Assembly (NCBI RefSeq): GCF_049942825.1
Contig: NZ_CP187970.1
Coordinates: 1,798,001 to 1,862,000, forward strand
Reading direction: 5' to 3'
DNA length: 64,000 nt
Source of the DNA: Paenibacillus_G sp049942825
GTDB lineage: Bacteria > Bacillota > Bacilli > Paenibacillales > NBRC-103111
In this document: positions 41,203-49,728 of the stretch, one piece after another
How the letters are laid out: each line of letters opens with the position of its first letter
Position numbering within the stretch: position 1 is the stretch's first letter
The notes under the pieces: generated by a model
Seen by the model: only the letters and a program-made list of their open reading frames with translations
Databases searched by the model: none
Told to the model about the DNA's origin: nothing
Position numbers and translations under genes: made by a program

Positions 41203-41839
41203 ATGGAAGGAACATCGGACCGTCAGTACTGGATCGACACGCTGCTGCGAATCGTACATCCTGTGCTGGATGCAGGCTCACGCAGACAACTAAAGCGCTT
41301 ATGCCTGTCCATGGAAAGCTTGAGGACAGGGCGTCGTACACCTATCTTGAAGCGGTGGGAAGATCCTTGAGCCCGACTGGGGGGCTCTTCGGGAACCTAT
41401 CCTTAAGAGAGCCGTTCGATACGGAGATATCCAGGAGAAGATGATTTCACCCGAAGGGGCTTTTCCTGCCGTAGGGCGTTCCATTACGTACCGTTTCGGC
41501 GCGTTCCAGCATCTGGCCCAGATGGCGCTGCAGCACCGGCTGCCCGAACATATGGAGCCTGCCCAGGTTCGATGCGTGTTAACCCGGGTGATCCGGAGGA
41601 TCATGGAAGCTTCCGACAATTTCGATGATAACGGCTGGCTCAAGATCGGGTTCTGCGGACATCAGCCGGAGCTTGGAGAAGCGTATATCTCAACCGGCAG
41701 CTTGTACCTGTGTTCGATCGTATTTATACCGCTTGGCCTGCCGGAGGCGGACCCGTTCTGAAGCGGGCAGCCTCTTCCGTGGTCCTCCTGCCGGATCTGG
41801 TCCGGCGGGTCCGTGCCGATCGACCGGGCTCTCGTCTGA
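41203..41839 (+). pseudogene. Broken DUF2264-domain gene
   Basis: Three pieces in different frames match DUF2264 proteins, which accompany polysaccharide lyase and GH88/GH105 genes. Piece 1 from ATG 41203 gives SDRQYWIDTLLRIVHPVLDA; near 41300 the frame shifts to MPVHGKLEDRASYTYLEAVG; near 41390 a large internal deletion joins to DIQEKMISPEGAFPAVGRS and TGSLYLCSIVFIPLGLPEAD. After PF at 41758 a TGA replaces what is probably a Trp codon, with further family-like sequence SGQPLPWSSC after it, ending at 41839. GGAGAG lies before the original start. Confidence 0.7.
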
Positions 41840-42625
41840 CGCCAGGGACCGACGCTTACGATTTCGCTAATCCTCGCATGGCAGTGGAACAAGAAAATTG
41901 AGCACGTCATGAATACGACGCTGGAGCTGTATCATGATGTGGGATTTCAATTTCTCAATACCGCGGTCATGAAATATTGGATGACAGGCGATGGGGAGGC
42001 GCGCCGCCGCGGACTTGCCGCAGCCAACTACTTGGCCGGAAGGTTTAATCCGGTGGGTAACTATATCCGGGCTTGGAATGAAGATCTGGCCGGTTGAGCG
42101 ATTGTGGACTGCTCGATGAATCTGTCTTTATTGTTCTGGGCTTCCGAGGAAACGAAGGATCCCCGTTTCAAACATGTGGCGATCAGGCATGCTGACACCG
42201 TCCTGCAGCATTTTATCCGGCCGGACGGGTCCTGCAGCCATAGCGTCAGCTTTGATCCGGAGACCGGAGAGAGGATTGAATCCATTGGGGGGCAGGGATT
42301 CGGTCCCGAGTCAGCTTGGAGCAGAGGTCAATCCTGGGCGCTGTACGGCATGGCCAATACATACCGGTACACGAGAGATGTCCGTTATCTGGATGCGGCC
42401 AAAAGGGTGGCTCATTATTTTATCGCCTCCCTGCCGGACGACGGTATTCCCTGCTGGGATTTTCGGGTACCGAATCCGGAAGAGGAACCCCGGGATACTT
42501 CGGCGGCAGCGATTGCCGCATCAAGGCTGCTCGAAATGGCAGAAAGCGCAAGGTATATTGAATTCATTAGTGAAGCGGGTGCAGAAGCAGAAGCAGAAGC
42601 AGAAGAAGTTGGCCGGTTTATTTAA
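41840..42625 (+). pseudogene. Broken GH88 unsaturated glucuronyl hydrolase gene
   Basis: The frame reads ELYHDVGFQFLNTAVMKYW and RFNPVGNYIRAWNEDLAG, then TGA at 42095-42097 in place of the usual Trp, then AIVDCSMNLSLLFWASEETK. These are the active-site regions of GH88 enzymes, which remove unsaturated uronic acids from oligosaccharides. Roughly the first 95 residues are missing, and the C-terminus is replaced after LLEMAESARYI by an EAEAEA repeat tail. It is thus damaged in three ways. It would have been the partner of the DUF2264 gene. Confidence 0.75.
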
Positions 42626-42665
42626 GAACCAAAGCCGAGGAAAAGGGTCTTCGGCTTTGGTTCTT
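42624..42665. repeat. Perfect 15-bp inverted repeat next to the ISL3 element
   Basis: AAGAACCAAAGCCGA at 42624-42638 and its exact complement at 42651-42665, with a 12-base loop. The right arm may be the ISL3 terminal repeat, starting GGGTCTTCGG at 42645. It has no T-run on either strand, so a terminator is less likely. Confidence 0.5.
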
Positions 42666-43882
42666 TGGGGTGCGTTCTTTTCTTTTCATGAGGTGGCATT
42701 ATGAGCAAGCTCCTCCTGAAAGAGAATTCCGGCCCGCAAAGCTTCGAAAGAATACCCCCTGCCCAAACGCTCAATAGCACGGCTAAGGGAGTTCAGGGAC
42801 TCCGTATAAGCGTTGGTGACGCGGTGGTCGAAGGAGTCCAATATCTCTTCTTCCCAGTGGTCCATAGCTTTTGTAAGAGGCTCAAAAGCCAGCTGGAGTT
42901 CATTGGGAATCTTGGCTTTCCATTCGCGGTAGCTGAGGTATGCCCCTTGTCTGCTGCCGTTCTCCCATAAGTCCAGGAAGGCTTCCTTTACGTTATACGC
43001 GATGCCAAGAAAGGGGAAATGATTCGTCCATACGTCAAGCACTATCTTATCCATCTCGGTCAGCTCTTTATGACGTTTGAAGAGGATAAAGCGGTCGTGT
43101 GCAAGCCCGCGCCGTTCCTTCGAGGATATCCCCTCTCTAAGCTGCCGGCGGATGGTTTCTAACGCTTGGTTGGCCATACAGATAACGTGAAACGGATCGA
43201 CGAGGATAAGAGATTTCGGCAATACGGCTCTCACGGCGTCCTTATACGGCTGCCGCATGTCCATGGAGACGTATCGTATTTGTCCTCGATCCGGAAGGCG
43301 TGAGAGCGAGTCAACAATGGTTTTCTTGTTACGATCGGGCAGAACGTCTAACAAAGTATGTTTCTCTACGTTGGTTAACACGCATCTTGGAGAAATCATG
43401 TGTATATCGTGGATGCCAAGCCAATGAGGAGTCTCAAGTCGAAGCGTGATTTGAAGACGATGAGTGTAATCACGAAAGATGCTGCGTATCGTTTTTTCAT
43501 GCAATCCAACATCCCTGGCTATACTGACAAACGTGCGTTGAAGGCTTTGCTTTTCAATATAAGACACTAATCGTTTGGTGCAATTTCGCTTCTCGTCTAT
43601 GGTGTGGTCTATGGATTCCCAGAAGGTTCGACTGCAGTCTCTGCAGCGATACCTCCGACGCTTGATAAGAAGCGCTGCACGCTTGCCGTGTATAGGTAAG
43701 TCCATACAAATCTGTTCCCTGCTGCCGTGTTTGTAGAAGCCGGCTGTACATCCGTGGTGGGGGCAAGCCAAAGGTGGGGCGTTCGTCACCACTCGTATGA
43801 GAAAATCGGATTCATGCTCACAAATATGCAGAACATTGAATTTCGAAAGATTTAGCATATCCATAGGAATCTTCCAATGCAT
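42645..43882 (-). mobile_element. ISL3-family insertion sequence, right end not found
   Basis: The transposase gene is complete. A plausible left terminal repeat (GGGTCTTCGGCTTTGG) starts at 42645, but I found no complement of it near 43880; the MFS gene stops directly at 43883. The element is probably missing its right end or has imperfect ends. Confidence 0.45.
42686..43864 (-). CDS. ISL3-family transposase
   Basis: A 392-residue DDE transposase. It has an N-terminal zinc-ribbon-like region (CPHHGCTAGFYKHGS, CRDCSRTFWESIDH), a helix-turn-helix (DVGLHEKTIRSIFRD), and the catalytic positions GIHDIHMIS (Asp), ILVDPFHVICMAN (Asp) and TNAYTESLNSLSRAIERLG (Glu). The start chosen is ATG 43864 (MDMLNLSKF), preceded by GGAAG. 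The protein looks intact. Confidence 0.9.
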   Translation of the reverse strand: MDMLNLSKFNVLHICEHESDFLIRVVTNAPPLACPHHGCTAGFYKHGSREQICMDLPIHGKRAALLIKRRRYRCRDCSRTFWESIDHTIDEKRNCTKRLVSYIEKQSLQRTFVSIARDVGLHEKTIRSIFRDYTHRLQITLRLETPHWLGIHDIHMISPRCVLTNVEKHTLLDVLPDRNKKTIVDSLSRLPDRGQIRYVSMDMRQPYKDAVRAVLPKSLILVDPFHVICMANQALETIRRQLREGISSKERRGLAHDRFILFKRHKELTEMDKIVLDVWTNHFPFLGIAYNVKEAFLDLWENGSRQGAYLSYREWKAKIPNELQLAFEPLTKAMDHWEEEILDSFDHRVTNAYTESLNSLSRAIERLGRGYSFEALRAGILFQEELAHNATS

Positions 43883-45067
43883 TTATGATGCAATCTCCTT
43901 CGTTGTTTTTGCGCCACTGGACAAAATACCGCTGAATATAAAAGAGAACAAGGAACCGGCAAAGCAAACGGCGGCGAACATGCCTACGGCGGAAAAGCCG
44001 TGAAACGTCGCGTACAACAGGCCTGCAATCCAAGAACCGAATGTTGTCGCAGCGTACATGATGGAATTGGCCAAGCTGGAGATCGTGCCTCGGATGGTCG
44101 GGTCCAATGAGTTCAACATTCCCAGTATGAGCGGAAAAGCGATGCCCATGTTAACGAATATGAAGAAGTAAACACTCTCGAAGGCCGCAGGGGACGGCAG
44201 GTGAGGCAGAACAATAAAACAGACGATAGAGACAAGAAAGCCTGCAACCAGCGTATTGGAACGGTTAAATGTTTTGATCACGTAGGCACCGGCAAAGCTC
44301 CCGATGATATTCCCGAGACCCAGGAAAAACATCACGTACCCCGCTCCATCAATAGAAAGGTGAAAGCGGTCCGTCACCCATTTTCCAATGAAAGCAAAGG
44401 CGGCAAAGAATCCGCATTGAAATAAGAAATGCGCGAGGAAAGCCCTTCTTGCCAATCGACTATTCAACAGCGGGAGGTATCTGCTGAAAATCGGAGTGTT
44501 GGGTTTTAGGCCTTCTTGATTCGGTTTCATTTCGGGCAAAGCATAGAAGATGAACAGCGCCACCAATAATGCACAGGTTCCGATTGTAATAAAAGGATAA
44601 GACCAATGGCTTGATGCAAGCAGACTCCCCATAGGGATGCCGAACGCTTGGGAAGCAGCCAGGCCTGCCATGACGATTCCTGATACTTTGGCGATTCTGT
44701 GCGCTGGAAACAGAGCAGGGATCGAGGCCCAGACTTGAGGCGCCGTAAACGCCGCGCTGACTCCGGCTAAAAAACGGAATAAGAACATCGACCAAAAACC
44801 TGTAGCAAAGCCGCATAGCATGGTTGAAACCGAGAAGCAGACCATGCCGGTAAGCATTACCTTTTTGCGGTCCCACCCATCGGAAAGCGGTCCGGCAATC
44901 AGCGCAAACAGGGCATAGCCTAAAGCATAGGCTCCAACCATCCAGCCGGCATATTCGGTCGGGATCTGAAACAAAGACTGCAGCGTGGGGAGGAGCGGAG
45001 AAATCAAAAACGTATCCGTGCCGATTACGAACAAGATGAGGAAGAATAAGGTTGTTAATCGAAACAT
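43883..45067 (-). CDS. MFS transporter, drug-export type
   Basis: A 394-residue major-facilitator protein with about twelve membrane helices. Motif A between helices 2 and 3 reads LIAGPLSDGWDRKKVMLTG, and motif C-like GLAASQAFGIPMGSLLA is in helix 5, as in proton-driven exporters of the DHA12 type. ATG 45067 is chosen as AAGGGTGA lies upstream; the GTG at 45085 overlaps this site. The gene follows the ArsR gene and is separated from it by a perfect palindrome. Its stop touches the ISL3 element. Confidence 0.85.
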   Translation of the reverse strand: MFRLTTLFFLILFVIGTDTFLISPLLPTLQSLFQIPTEYAGWMVGAYALGYALFALIAGPLSDGWDRKKVMLTGMVCFSVSTMLCGFATGFWSMFLFRFLAGVSAAFTAPQVWASIPALFPAHRIAKVSGIVMAGLAASQAFGIPMGSLLASSHWSYPFITIGTCALLVALFIFYALPEMKPNQEGLKPNTPIFSRYLPLLNSRLARRAFLAHFLFQCGFFAAFAFIGKWVTDRFHLSIDGAGYVMFFLGLGNIIGSFAGAYVIKTFNRSNTLVAGFLVSIVCFIVLPHLPSPAAFESVYFFIFVNMGIAFPLILGMLNSLDPTIRGTISSLANSIMYAATTFGSWIAGLLYATFHGFSAVGMFAAVCFAGSLFSFIFSGILSSGAKTTKEIAS

Positions 45068-45095
45068 GCGATTCACCCTTTTCACTTAGTTCTAA

Positions 45096-45115
45096 AGTTC
45101 AATAATAATTGAACT
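45096..45115. promoter_or_regulatory. Perfect palindrome between arsR-type and MFS genes, candidate operator
   Basis: AGTTCAAT and ATTGAACT with a 4-base AATA spacer, 29 bases before the MFS start. ArsR proteins bind such short-spaced dyads, so it may be the operator through which the upstream regulator controls the exporter. Confidence 0.6.
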
Positions 45116-45140
45116 AATGGAGAAAAAAAGAGATTTCCTT

Positions 45141-45431
45141 CTACAGCGTATCCAGAAATCCAGGCAGGTAAGTTTGAAAAGTCTCTACATCGATACTCGT
45201 ATACTTCACTTGAGCTTCCTTTCGTACCTTGATTAAATTCGCCTCCTTTAAAGCACGCAGGTGATACGAAGTATTCGATTTCGTAGTATCGCGAATGTCT
45301 CCTACTTCTCCACAGTTCATCTCCTTCTTGCCGGTGTATAGGGCTCGTATGATGTCCAATCGGGTTTCATCGGCTAAGGCCTTAAATATTTTGACTCGGA
45401 GCTCATCATGTGGTGTTTTTGGAGTAGTCAT
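45141..45431 (-). CDS. ArsR-family transcriptional repressor
   Basis: A 96-residue winged-helix protein (IFKALADETRLDIIRALYTG, GEVGDIRDTTKSNTSYHLRAL with the recognition helix). It has a single Cys (NCGEV) and no metal box of the ELCVCD type, so it probably senses a small organic compound and not arsenic. It lies upstream of the MFS gene on the same strand, and the palindrome between them is its likely site. Confidence 0.88.
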   Translation of the reverse strand: MTTPKTPHDELRVKIFKALADETRLDIIRALYTGKKEMNCGEVGDIRDTTKSNTSYHLRALKEANLIKVRKEAQVKYTSIDVETFQTYLPGFLDTL

Positions 45432-45677
45432 AAAACCATTGTACTAAGATACCGCAGCAAATCAAGTCTTTAGAAAAAGACCACCACATTCTCCGATTTA
45501 GCTGCTGCCGAAGCTTGAGTTATTTTCAGGGGAGTCGAACTTGGGGGAGGAGTAAGGTTAATGATTATAGAATAAATTAATGATTATGTTAATTATATGC
45601 AAGGGCAAAACGAAAGCCTTTACATCGCCGGCTGGAGGCATGCTTCAGGCCGGTTCACTTGAGAAGGAGGCGGGAAA

Positions 45678-47528
45678 GTGAAGACGAAGAGCCGCATCCA
45701 CGCGCTGCTCCGGCCGCTGCTGGGCAGGACCATCATCCGTAATGTGCTTGTCTCGTACCTCGGCATCAATCTGCTGCTGCTCTTCCTGCTCGGTGCCGTA
45801 TCGATCCGGGATTCGACGGCCTCCATGACCGGGGAGATCACGGAAGCCAGCTATCGGGTTATGGAGCAGGCATCGCTCGGGTTCCGGTTCAATCTCGAGG
45901 AGGCGAAGCGCTCCCTGGCCGCTTTCGCGGGGCATCCCTCGGTAGTCCGCATGATCCGGGCCGGCGACCGGATGGGGATGCAGGAGCAGCTGCTGCATGA
46001 GCGCAACATCTCCGATCTGGCCTCCGGTGTCTCTTCCTTCCAGTCGCTGATCAGCGACATCCTCATCCTCGGCAGGAACGGGTATGTCAACAACCTGGAC
46101 GGGCGCAAGTCACTGCAGTGGGACTATCCGTTCAGGGAACAGACCTGGTTCCAGACCGCCGTCTCCTCGCCCCAGGCCAAGGGGTTCGTAACCCTTGGGC
46201 TGCACAAGCAGAATTACTATGTCAGCAGTCTGCTCTCCAAGTCCAATACGTCCGTTCTGTCCATTGCGCTTCCCATCGGGGAGGCCGGGCGGGAACCGGA
46301 CGGGGCTTTGATCGCGAACCTGGATCTCCGGAAGATCAACGGGCTGTTCGAGCAGAGCGCTTACGGGAGCGAGGAACAGATCTTCATGATCGACGGGAAC
46401 CGGAAGGTCATTGTGCACAAGGACAGCGGGATGATCGGGCGGACGCTGGATTTTCCCTGGATCGAGCTCATGGACCGGAGCGAATCCGGCAGCTTCACCG
46501 CTTCCCTTGACGGGGAGGAGAAGCTGGTCATTTTCCAGCCCACGGCCGTGGAGGGGCTGCGGCTGCTCTCCACGGTGCCGATGGCGGAGATCCGGGGCCA
46601 GGCGGGGCCGCTGCGGGCCAAGCTGGCCGGCATCCTCTACATCTGCCTGCTGCTCAATACGCTGGTCTCCGTGCTGCTCACGGTCCGGCTGTCCCGGCCT
46701 TTCAGCCGGCTGCTGCATACGCTGGACAGCGTGGGGGAGGACAGCCTCTACGTCGTGTCCAAGAATTACAAATACGTGGAGCTCAACCTCATCGGCCGCA
46801 AATTCAAGGAGCTCGTCGCGCGCATCGAGCATCTTGTGAAGCTGAACTACAGCTCGGAGATCGCGCTGCAGGAGGCGCAGTGGAAGTCACTGCAGTCGCA
46901 GATCCAGCCTCATTTTCTGTTCAATACGCTGCAGCTGCTCCAAACGGAGATCGTGTGCGGCAGGGCGGCGGACTCCAACCGCATCATCCTCGCGCTGAGC
47001 TCGCTGCTCCGGTATTCTATGCTGCGGTCGTCCGATGCCGTGACGCTGGGGGAGGAGCTGGGGAATGTCCGGGATTATCTGTTCATCCTCGCCAAGAAGT
47101 ACGACAACCGCTTAAGCTTCGACTGCGAGGTAGAGGATCCGGCGCTGCTTGAAGCGCCGGTGATCAAGCTGATCCTGCAGCCGGTCGTGGAGAACGCGAT
47201 CCTCCACGGCTTCCGGGAGAATCCGGTCGGCGCCGAGATCCGCATCCGCGTGACCGCCGTGAAGAGGGGCATGCTCGTCACGGTGATCGACAACGGCTGC
47301 GGTATGAGCCGCGAGAGGCGGGAGTGGGTCCGCCGGCAGCTCGACGGGGGAGAGTCAGCCCGGTCTGGAAGCATCGGGATGCACAATGTGGACCGGCGCA
47401 TCAAGCTGAGGTACGGCCCCGGCTACGGCCTGCGGATCCGGAGTACCCCGGGCCGGGGAACCCGTATCTGCATCCTGCTGCCGGGACCGGAGAACATCCG
47501 CCATCCGAAGGAGGAGAGGGCTTCATGA
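45678..47528 (+). CDS. Sensor histidine kinase, YesM type
   Basis: A 616-residue membrane kinase. A first membrane helix (about 24-44), an extracellular Cache-like sensor domain (about 50-310), a second helix (about 315-338), a HAMP linker and the His_kinase domain with His412 in QSQIQPHFLFNTLQLLQTEI. The ATPase domain shows LILQPVVENAILHGF, DNGCGM and GIGMHNVDRR-like ending. The start is GTG with GAAGGAGG upstream. It overlaps the response-regulator gene by 4 bases and should report on a sugar outside the cell to control the ABC transporter at 49729. Confidence 0.92.
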   Translation: MKTKSRIHALLRPLLGRTIIRNVLVSYLGINLLLLFLLGAVSIRDSTASMTGEITEASYRVMEQASLGFRFNLEEAKRSLAAFAGHPSVVRMIRAGDRMGMQEQLLHERNISDLASGVSSFQSLISDILILGRNGYVNNLDGRKSLQWDYPFREQTWFQTAVSSPQAKGFVTLGLHKQNYYVSSLLSKSNTSVLSIALPIGEAGREPDGALIANLDLRKINGLFEQSAYGSEEQIFMIDGNRKVIVHKDSGMIGRTLDFPWIELMDRSESGSFTASLDGEEKLVIFQPTAVEGLRLLSTVPMAEIRGQAGPLRAKLAGILYICLLLNTLVSVLLTVRLSRPFSRLLHTLDSVGEDSLYVVSKNYKYVELNLIGRKFKELVARIEHLVKLNYSSEIALQEAQWKSLQSQIQPHFLFNTLQLLQTEIVCGRAADSNRIILALSSLLRYSMLRSSDAVTLGEELGNVRDYLFILAKKYDNRLSFDCEVEDPALLEAPVIKLILQPVVENAILHGFRENPVGAEIRIRVTAVKRGMLVTVIDNGCGMSRERREWVRRQLDGGESARSGSIGMHNVDRRIKLRYGPGYGLRIRSTPGRGTRICILLPGPENIRHPKEERAS

Positions 47529-48682
47529 AGCTGCTCATAGCCGATGACCAGAGGTCGCTGCATCAGTTTTTGCACACGGTGGTGGATTGGGCCGCGCTCG
47601 GGATTGCGGAGGTGCAGAGCGCCTATGATGGGGAAGAGGCGGCGGAGCTTGCCGCATCCATGGAACCCGACCTGCTCTTGATGGATATCCGGATGCCGGG
47701 AGTGGACGGGATCGAGGCGCTGCGCCGCATCCAGTCGCTGCCGAACAAGCCGAAGGCGGTCATCTTGAGCGCGTACGACCAGTTCGAATACGCGCGGGAA
47801 GCGCTCAAGCTCAGCGTGTCGCAGTATCTCCTGAAGCCCGTGGACACGGAGCTGCTGGAGGGGGCGCTGCGGGAGCTGATCACGGGGATCCGCGCGGAGG
47901 CGCGGAGCCTGCTCGAGCGTGAGCTGGCGCATCTGAGCCTCGCCGGCCGGCTGCCGGACGAGCGGCTTGCTGCGGCAGAGCAGGCCCTGGGCAGGCTCGG
48001 GATCGGCCGCTGTGCCGCGCTCACGAGGATGGCCGGCCCGGAGGAAGACAGCGCTTCCCTTCGCACCGTGCCGGTAGCCCTCCGGTCAGAAGGGACCGTG
48101 CTCCTGCCCCTTCTGACCGGAGGCGGAGAGGGTGAGCAGGTCTTCTTCGCCGGACTGCGGGTCGGGGTGGAGCGGGAGGCGCTGTGCGCGGGCCTCGAGC
48201 GGTGCGCAGCAGCAGAAGACGAGACCTCCGCGGTCTTCGAGCTGAGCCGGCTCACCGGCAGTCTGCGGGAGTTCCCTCAGCTCATCGCCGAGAGCAGGGA
48301 AGCCGCGCTGCGGGCCCGCGAAGGGAGCGGAGAGGCGGCACCGCGGATGATGGAGAAGCTGCGGTGCATCCGCTCGCACATCGACAGCCACCTGGAAGGC
48401 GACTTAAGCCTGCAGACGGTAGCCGACCGCTTCGGCATCGACAAGTTCCAGCTGAGCCGCACCTTCAAGCAGGCGTTCGGCGAGAACTACTGGCCGTACG
48501 TCACCCGCCGGCGTCTGGAGAAGGCCGCGCAGCTCCTCTGCGGGACCGACTGGAAGAACGGCCGGATTGCCGAGGCCACGGGGTATGCGGACGAGAGCCA
48601 TTTCAGCAAGGCGTTCAAGAAGCATTTCGGCATGGCGCCGAAGGAATACCGGGCCGCAGGCGCAGGGCCGGCGGCCCGGTAG
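47525..48682 (+). CDS. Response regulator with AraC DNA-binding domain, YesN type
   Basis: A 385-residue regulator. The receiver domain (1-120) has the phosphorylation Asp54 in LLLMDIRMPGVDG and the Lys in YLLKPVD. The middle part (about 130-270) is less conserved. The C-terminal AraC domain (about 278-378) has LSLQTVADRFGIDKFQLSRT and GRIAEATGYADESHFSKAFK, ending APKEYRAAG. It overlaps the kinase gene as ATGA. The pair most likely drives the sugar-import operon that follows. Confidence 0.92.
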   Translation: MKLLIADDQRSLHQFLHTVVDWAALGIAEVQSAYDGEEAAELAASMEPDLLLMDIRMPGVDGIEALRRIQSLPNKPKAVILSAYDQFEYAREALKLSVSQYLLKPVDTELLEGALRELITGIRAEARSLLERELAHLSLAGRLPDERLAAAEQALGRLGIGRCAALTRMAGPEEDSASLRTVPVALRSEGTVLLPLLTGGGEGEQVFFAGLRVGVEREALCAGLERCAAAEDETSAVFELSRLTGSLREFPQLIAESREAALRAREGSGEAAPRMMEKLRCIRSHIDSHLEGDLSLQTVADRFGIDKFQLSRTFKQAFGENYWPYVTRRRLEKAAQLLCGTDWKNGRIAEATGYADESHFSKAFKKHFGMAPKEYRAAGAGPAAR

Positions 48683-48688
48683 CGGGCT

Positions 48689-49411
48689 TCAGGGGGTTAG
48701 GCCGGCGCCCGCTTTCCCTGCCTGAAGTTCATTCACGGTGACGAAGGTGTATCCCTCGTCGGAGAGGGCCTTCAGGATTCCTTCGATGGCCGCCAGCTCG
48801 TTCCCGGTTTGATCATACATGGGATGCATCAGGATAATCGAACCGGGCTTCACGTTTTTTTTGACATAATTTACTTTGTCCGGGACAGAGGTGTAATAAG
48901 TATCCGGCTCCAGATCCCACATGATCGTCTCTCTATGATGCCGCTTCAGATAGAAGGGCAGGCCGATCAGCTTCTTGCCGTTAGGCGGCCGAACATCAAT
49001 CTCCCCGGTATACCCGGCCTCCCGGATCAGCCGATCCGTCTTTTCAATCTCCTCTTCCATGTAGGAGGGAGTCTTGAAGATCATCCGGCGGTGGGAATAC
49101 GTATGGTTCCCGATTTGATGTCCGGCATTTGCAATGCTGCGGGCAGCCTCGGGATCAGCTTCCATTTCCATTCCAATCAGAAAAAAGGTGGCTTTGGCCC
49201 GGTACCGGTCAAGAAGCGGGAGGATCCGGTCCACCCTCTTCGTCGGACCATCATCGAAGGTCAAGGCAATGACCTTCTCATCCGTCTCTACGGATGCCGT
49301 TAGACCGCCGAAGAGCTGGTACGTCCGGGAAGTGATGAGCTTATACATACCAAACAGCAGAAGGGCGGCGAGCAGGATCCCGAGCCCTGCGGAGTATATT
49401 TTCTTTTTCAT
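48689..49411 (-). CDS. Polysaccharide deacetylase, NodB family
   Basis: A 240-residue exported protein with an N-terminal membrane anchor (about 5-24). The NodB domain shows motif 1 ALTFDDGPTKR (base Asp and metal Asp), motif 2 GNHTYSHRRM (metal His pair) and later RPPNGKK and ILMHPMYDQT. It should remove acetyl groups from peptidoglycan or another cell-surface polysaccharide. ATG 49411 is chosen since the membrane anchor starts there; the frame upstream to 49642 is not signal-like. It lies convergent with the response regulator gene, ending 6 bases after it. Confidence 0.87.
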   Translation of the reverse strand: MKKKIYSAGLGILLAALLLFGMYKLITSRTYQLFGGLTASVETDEKVIALTFDDGPTKRVDRILPLLDRYRAKATFFLIGMEMEADPEAARSIANAGHQIGNHTYSHRRMIFKTPSYMEEEIEKTDRLIREAGYTGEIDVRPPNGKKLIGLPFYLKRHHRETIMWDLEPDTYYTSVPDKVNYVKKNVKPGSIILMHPMYDQTGNELAAIEGILKALSDEGYTFVTVNELQAGKAGAGLTP

Positions 49412-49728
49412 GGAGAAGACCTGGCTTTCTACGTAGAATGTGGGCTGCACAGGCGGCTGCGGTCCCGCTTGCCGAGCGAGTCCTGTCTTCACTGTCCGCG
49501 TCGGCTGCCCGCTGGTCATATCCCCAGTGTATCCCAGGGCAACGACCCCTTCCATGCCTGAGGGCTGACGCTTTCCTAATAGAAGACGGAGCAGGAGCGA
49601 TCTTCCGGCTATCCATGCAAGAATTGACATGGCGGCGTGCAAGATTAGAAATTCAGATCCTGCGGGCAGTTCCTTATAATCATAAATGTAAGTGCTTACA
49701 AAAAATGAACGATGGGGGTATCACCTAT
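49412..49728. promoter_or_regulatory. Divergent promoter region with a cre-like palindrome
   Basis: TATAAT at 49675-49680 with a weak TTCAGA 17 bases before it is a candidate promoter for the transporter genes. TGTAAGTGCTTACA at 49687-49700 is a perfect 14-bp palindrome and differs from the cre consensus TGNAARCGNWWNCA at one position. It lies at the expected start point, so CcpA or a LacI-type protein bound there would repress. Confidence 0.6.

Noticed and set aside
41759..42097. Use of TGA as a Trp codon in two genes
   Set aside because: Both genes also have deletions and frameshifts, and intact genes in the window use TGA as stop, so plain gene decay explains the TGA codons.
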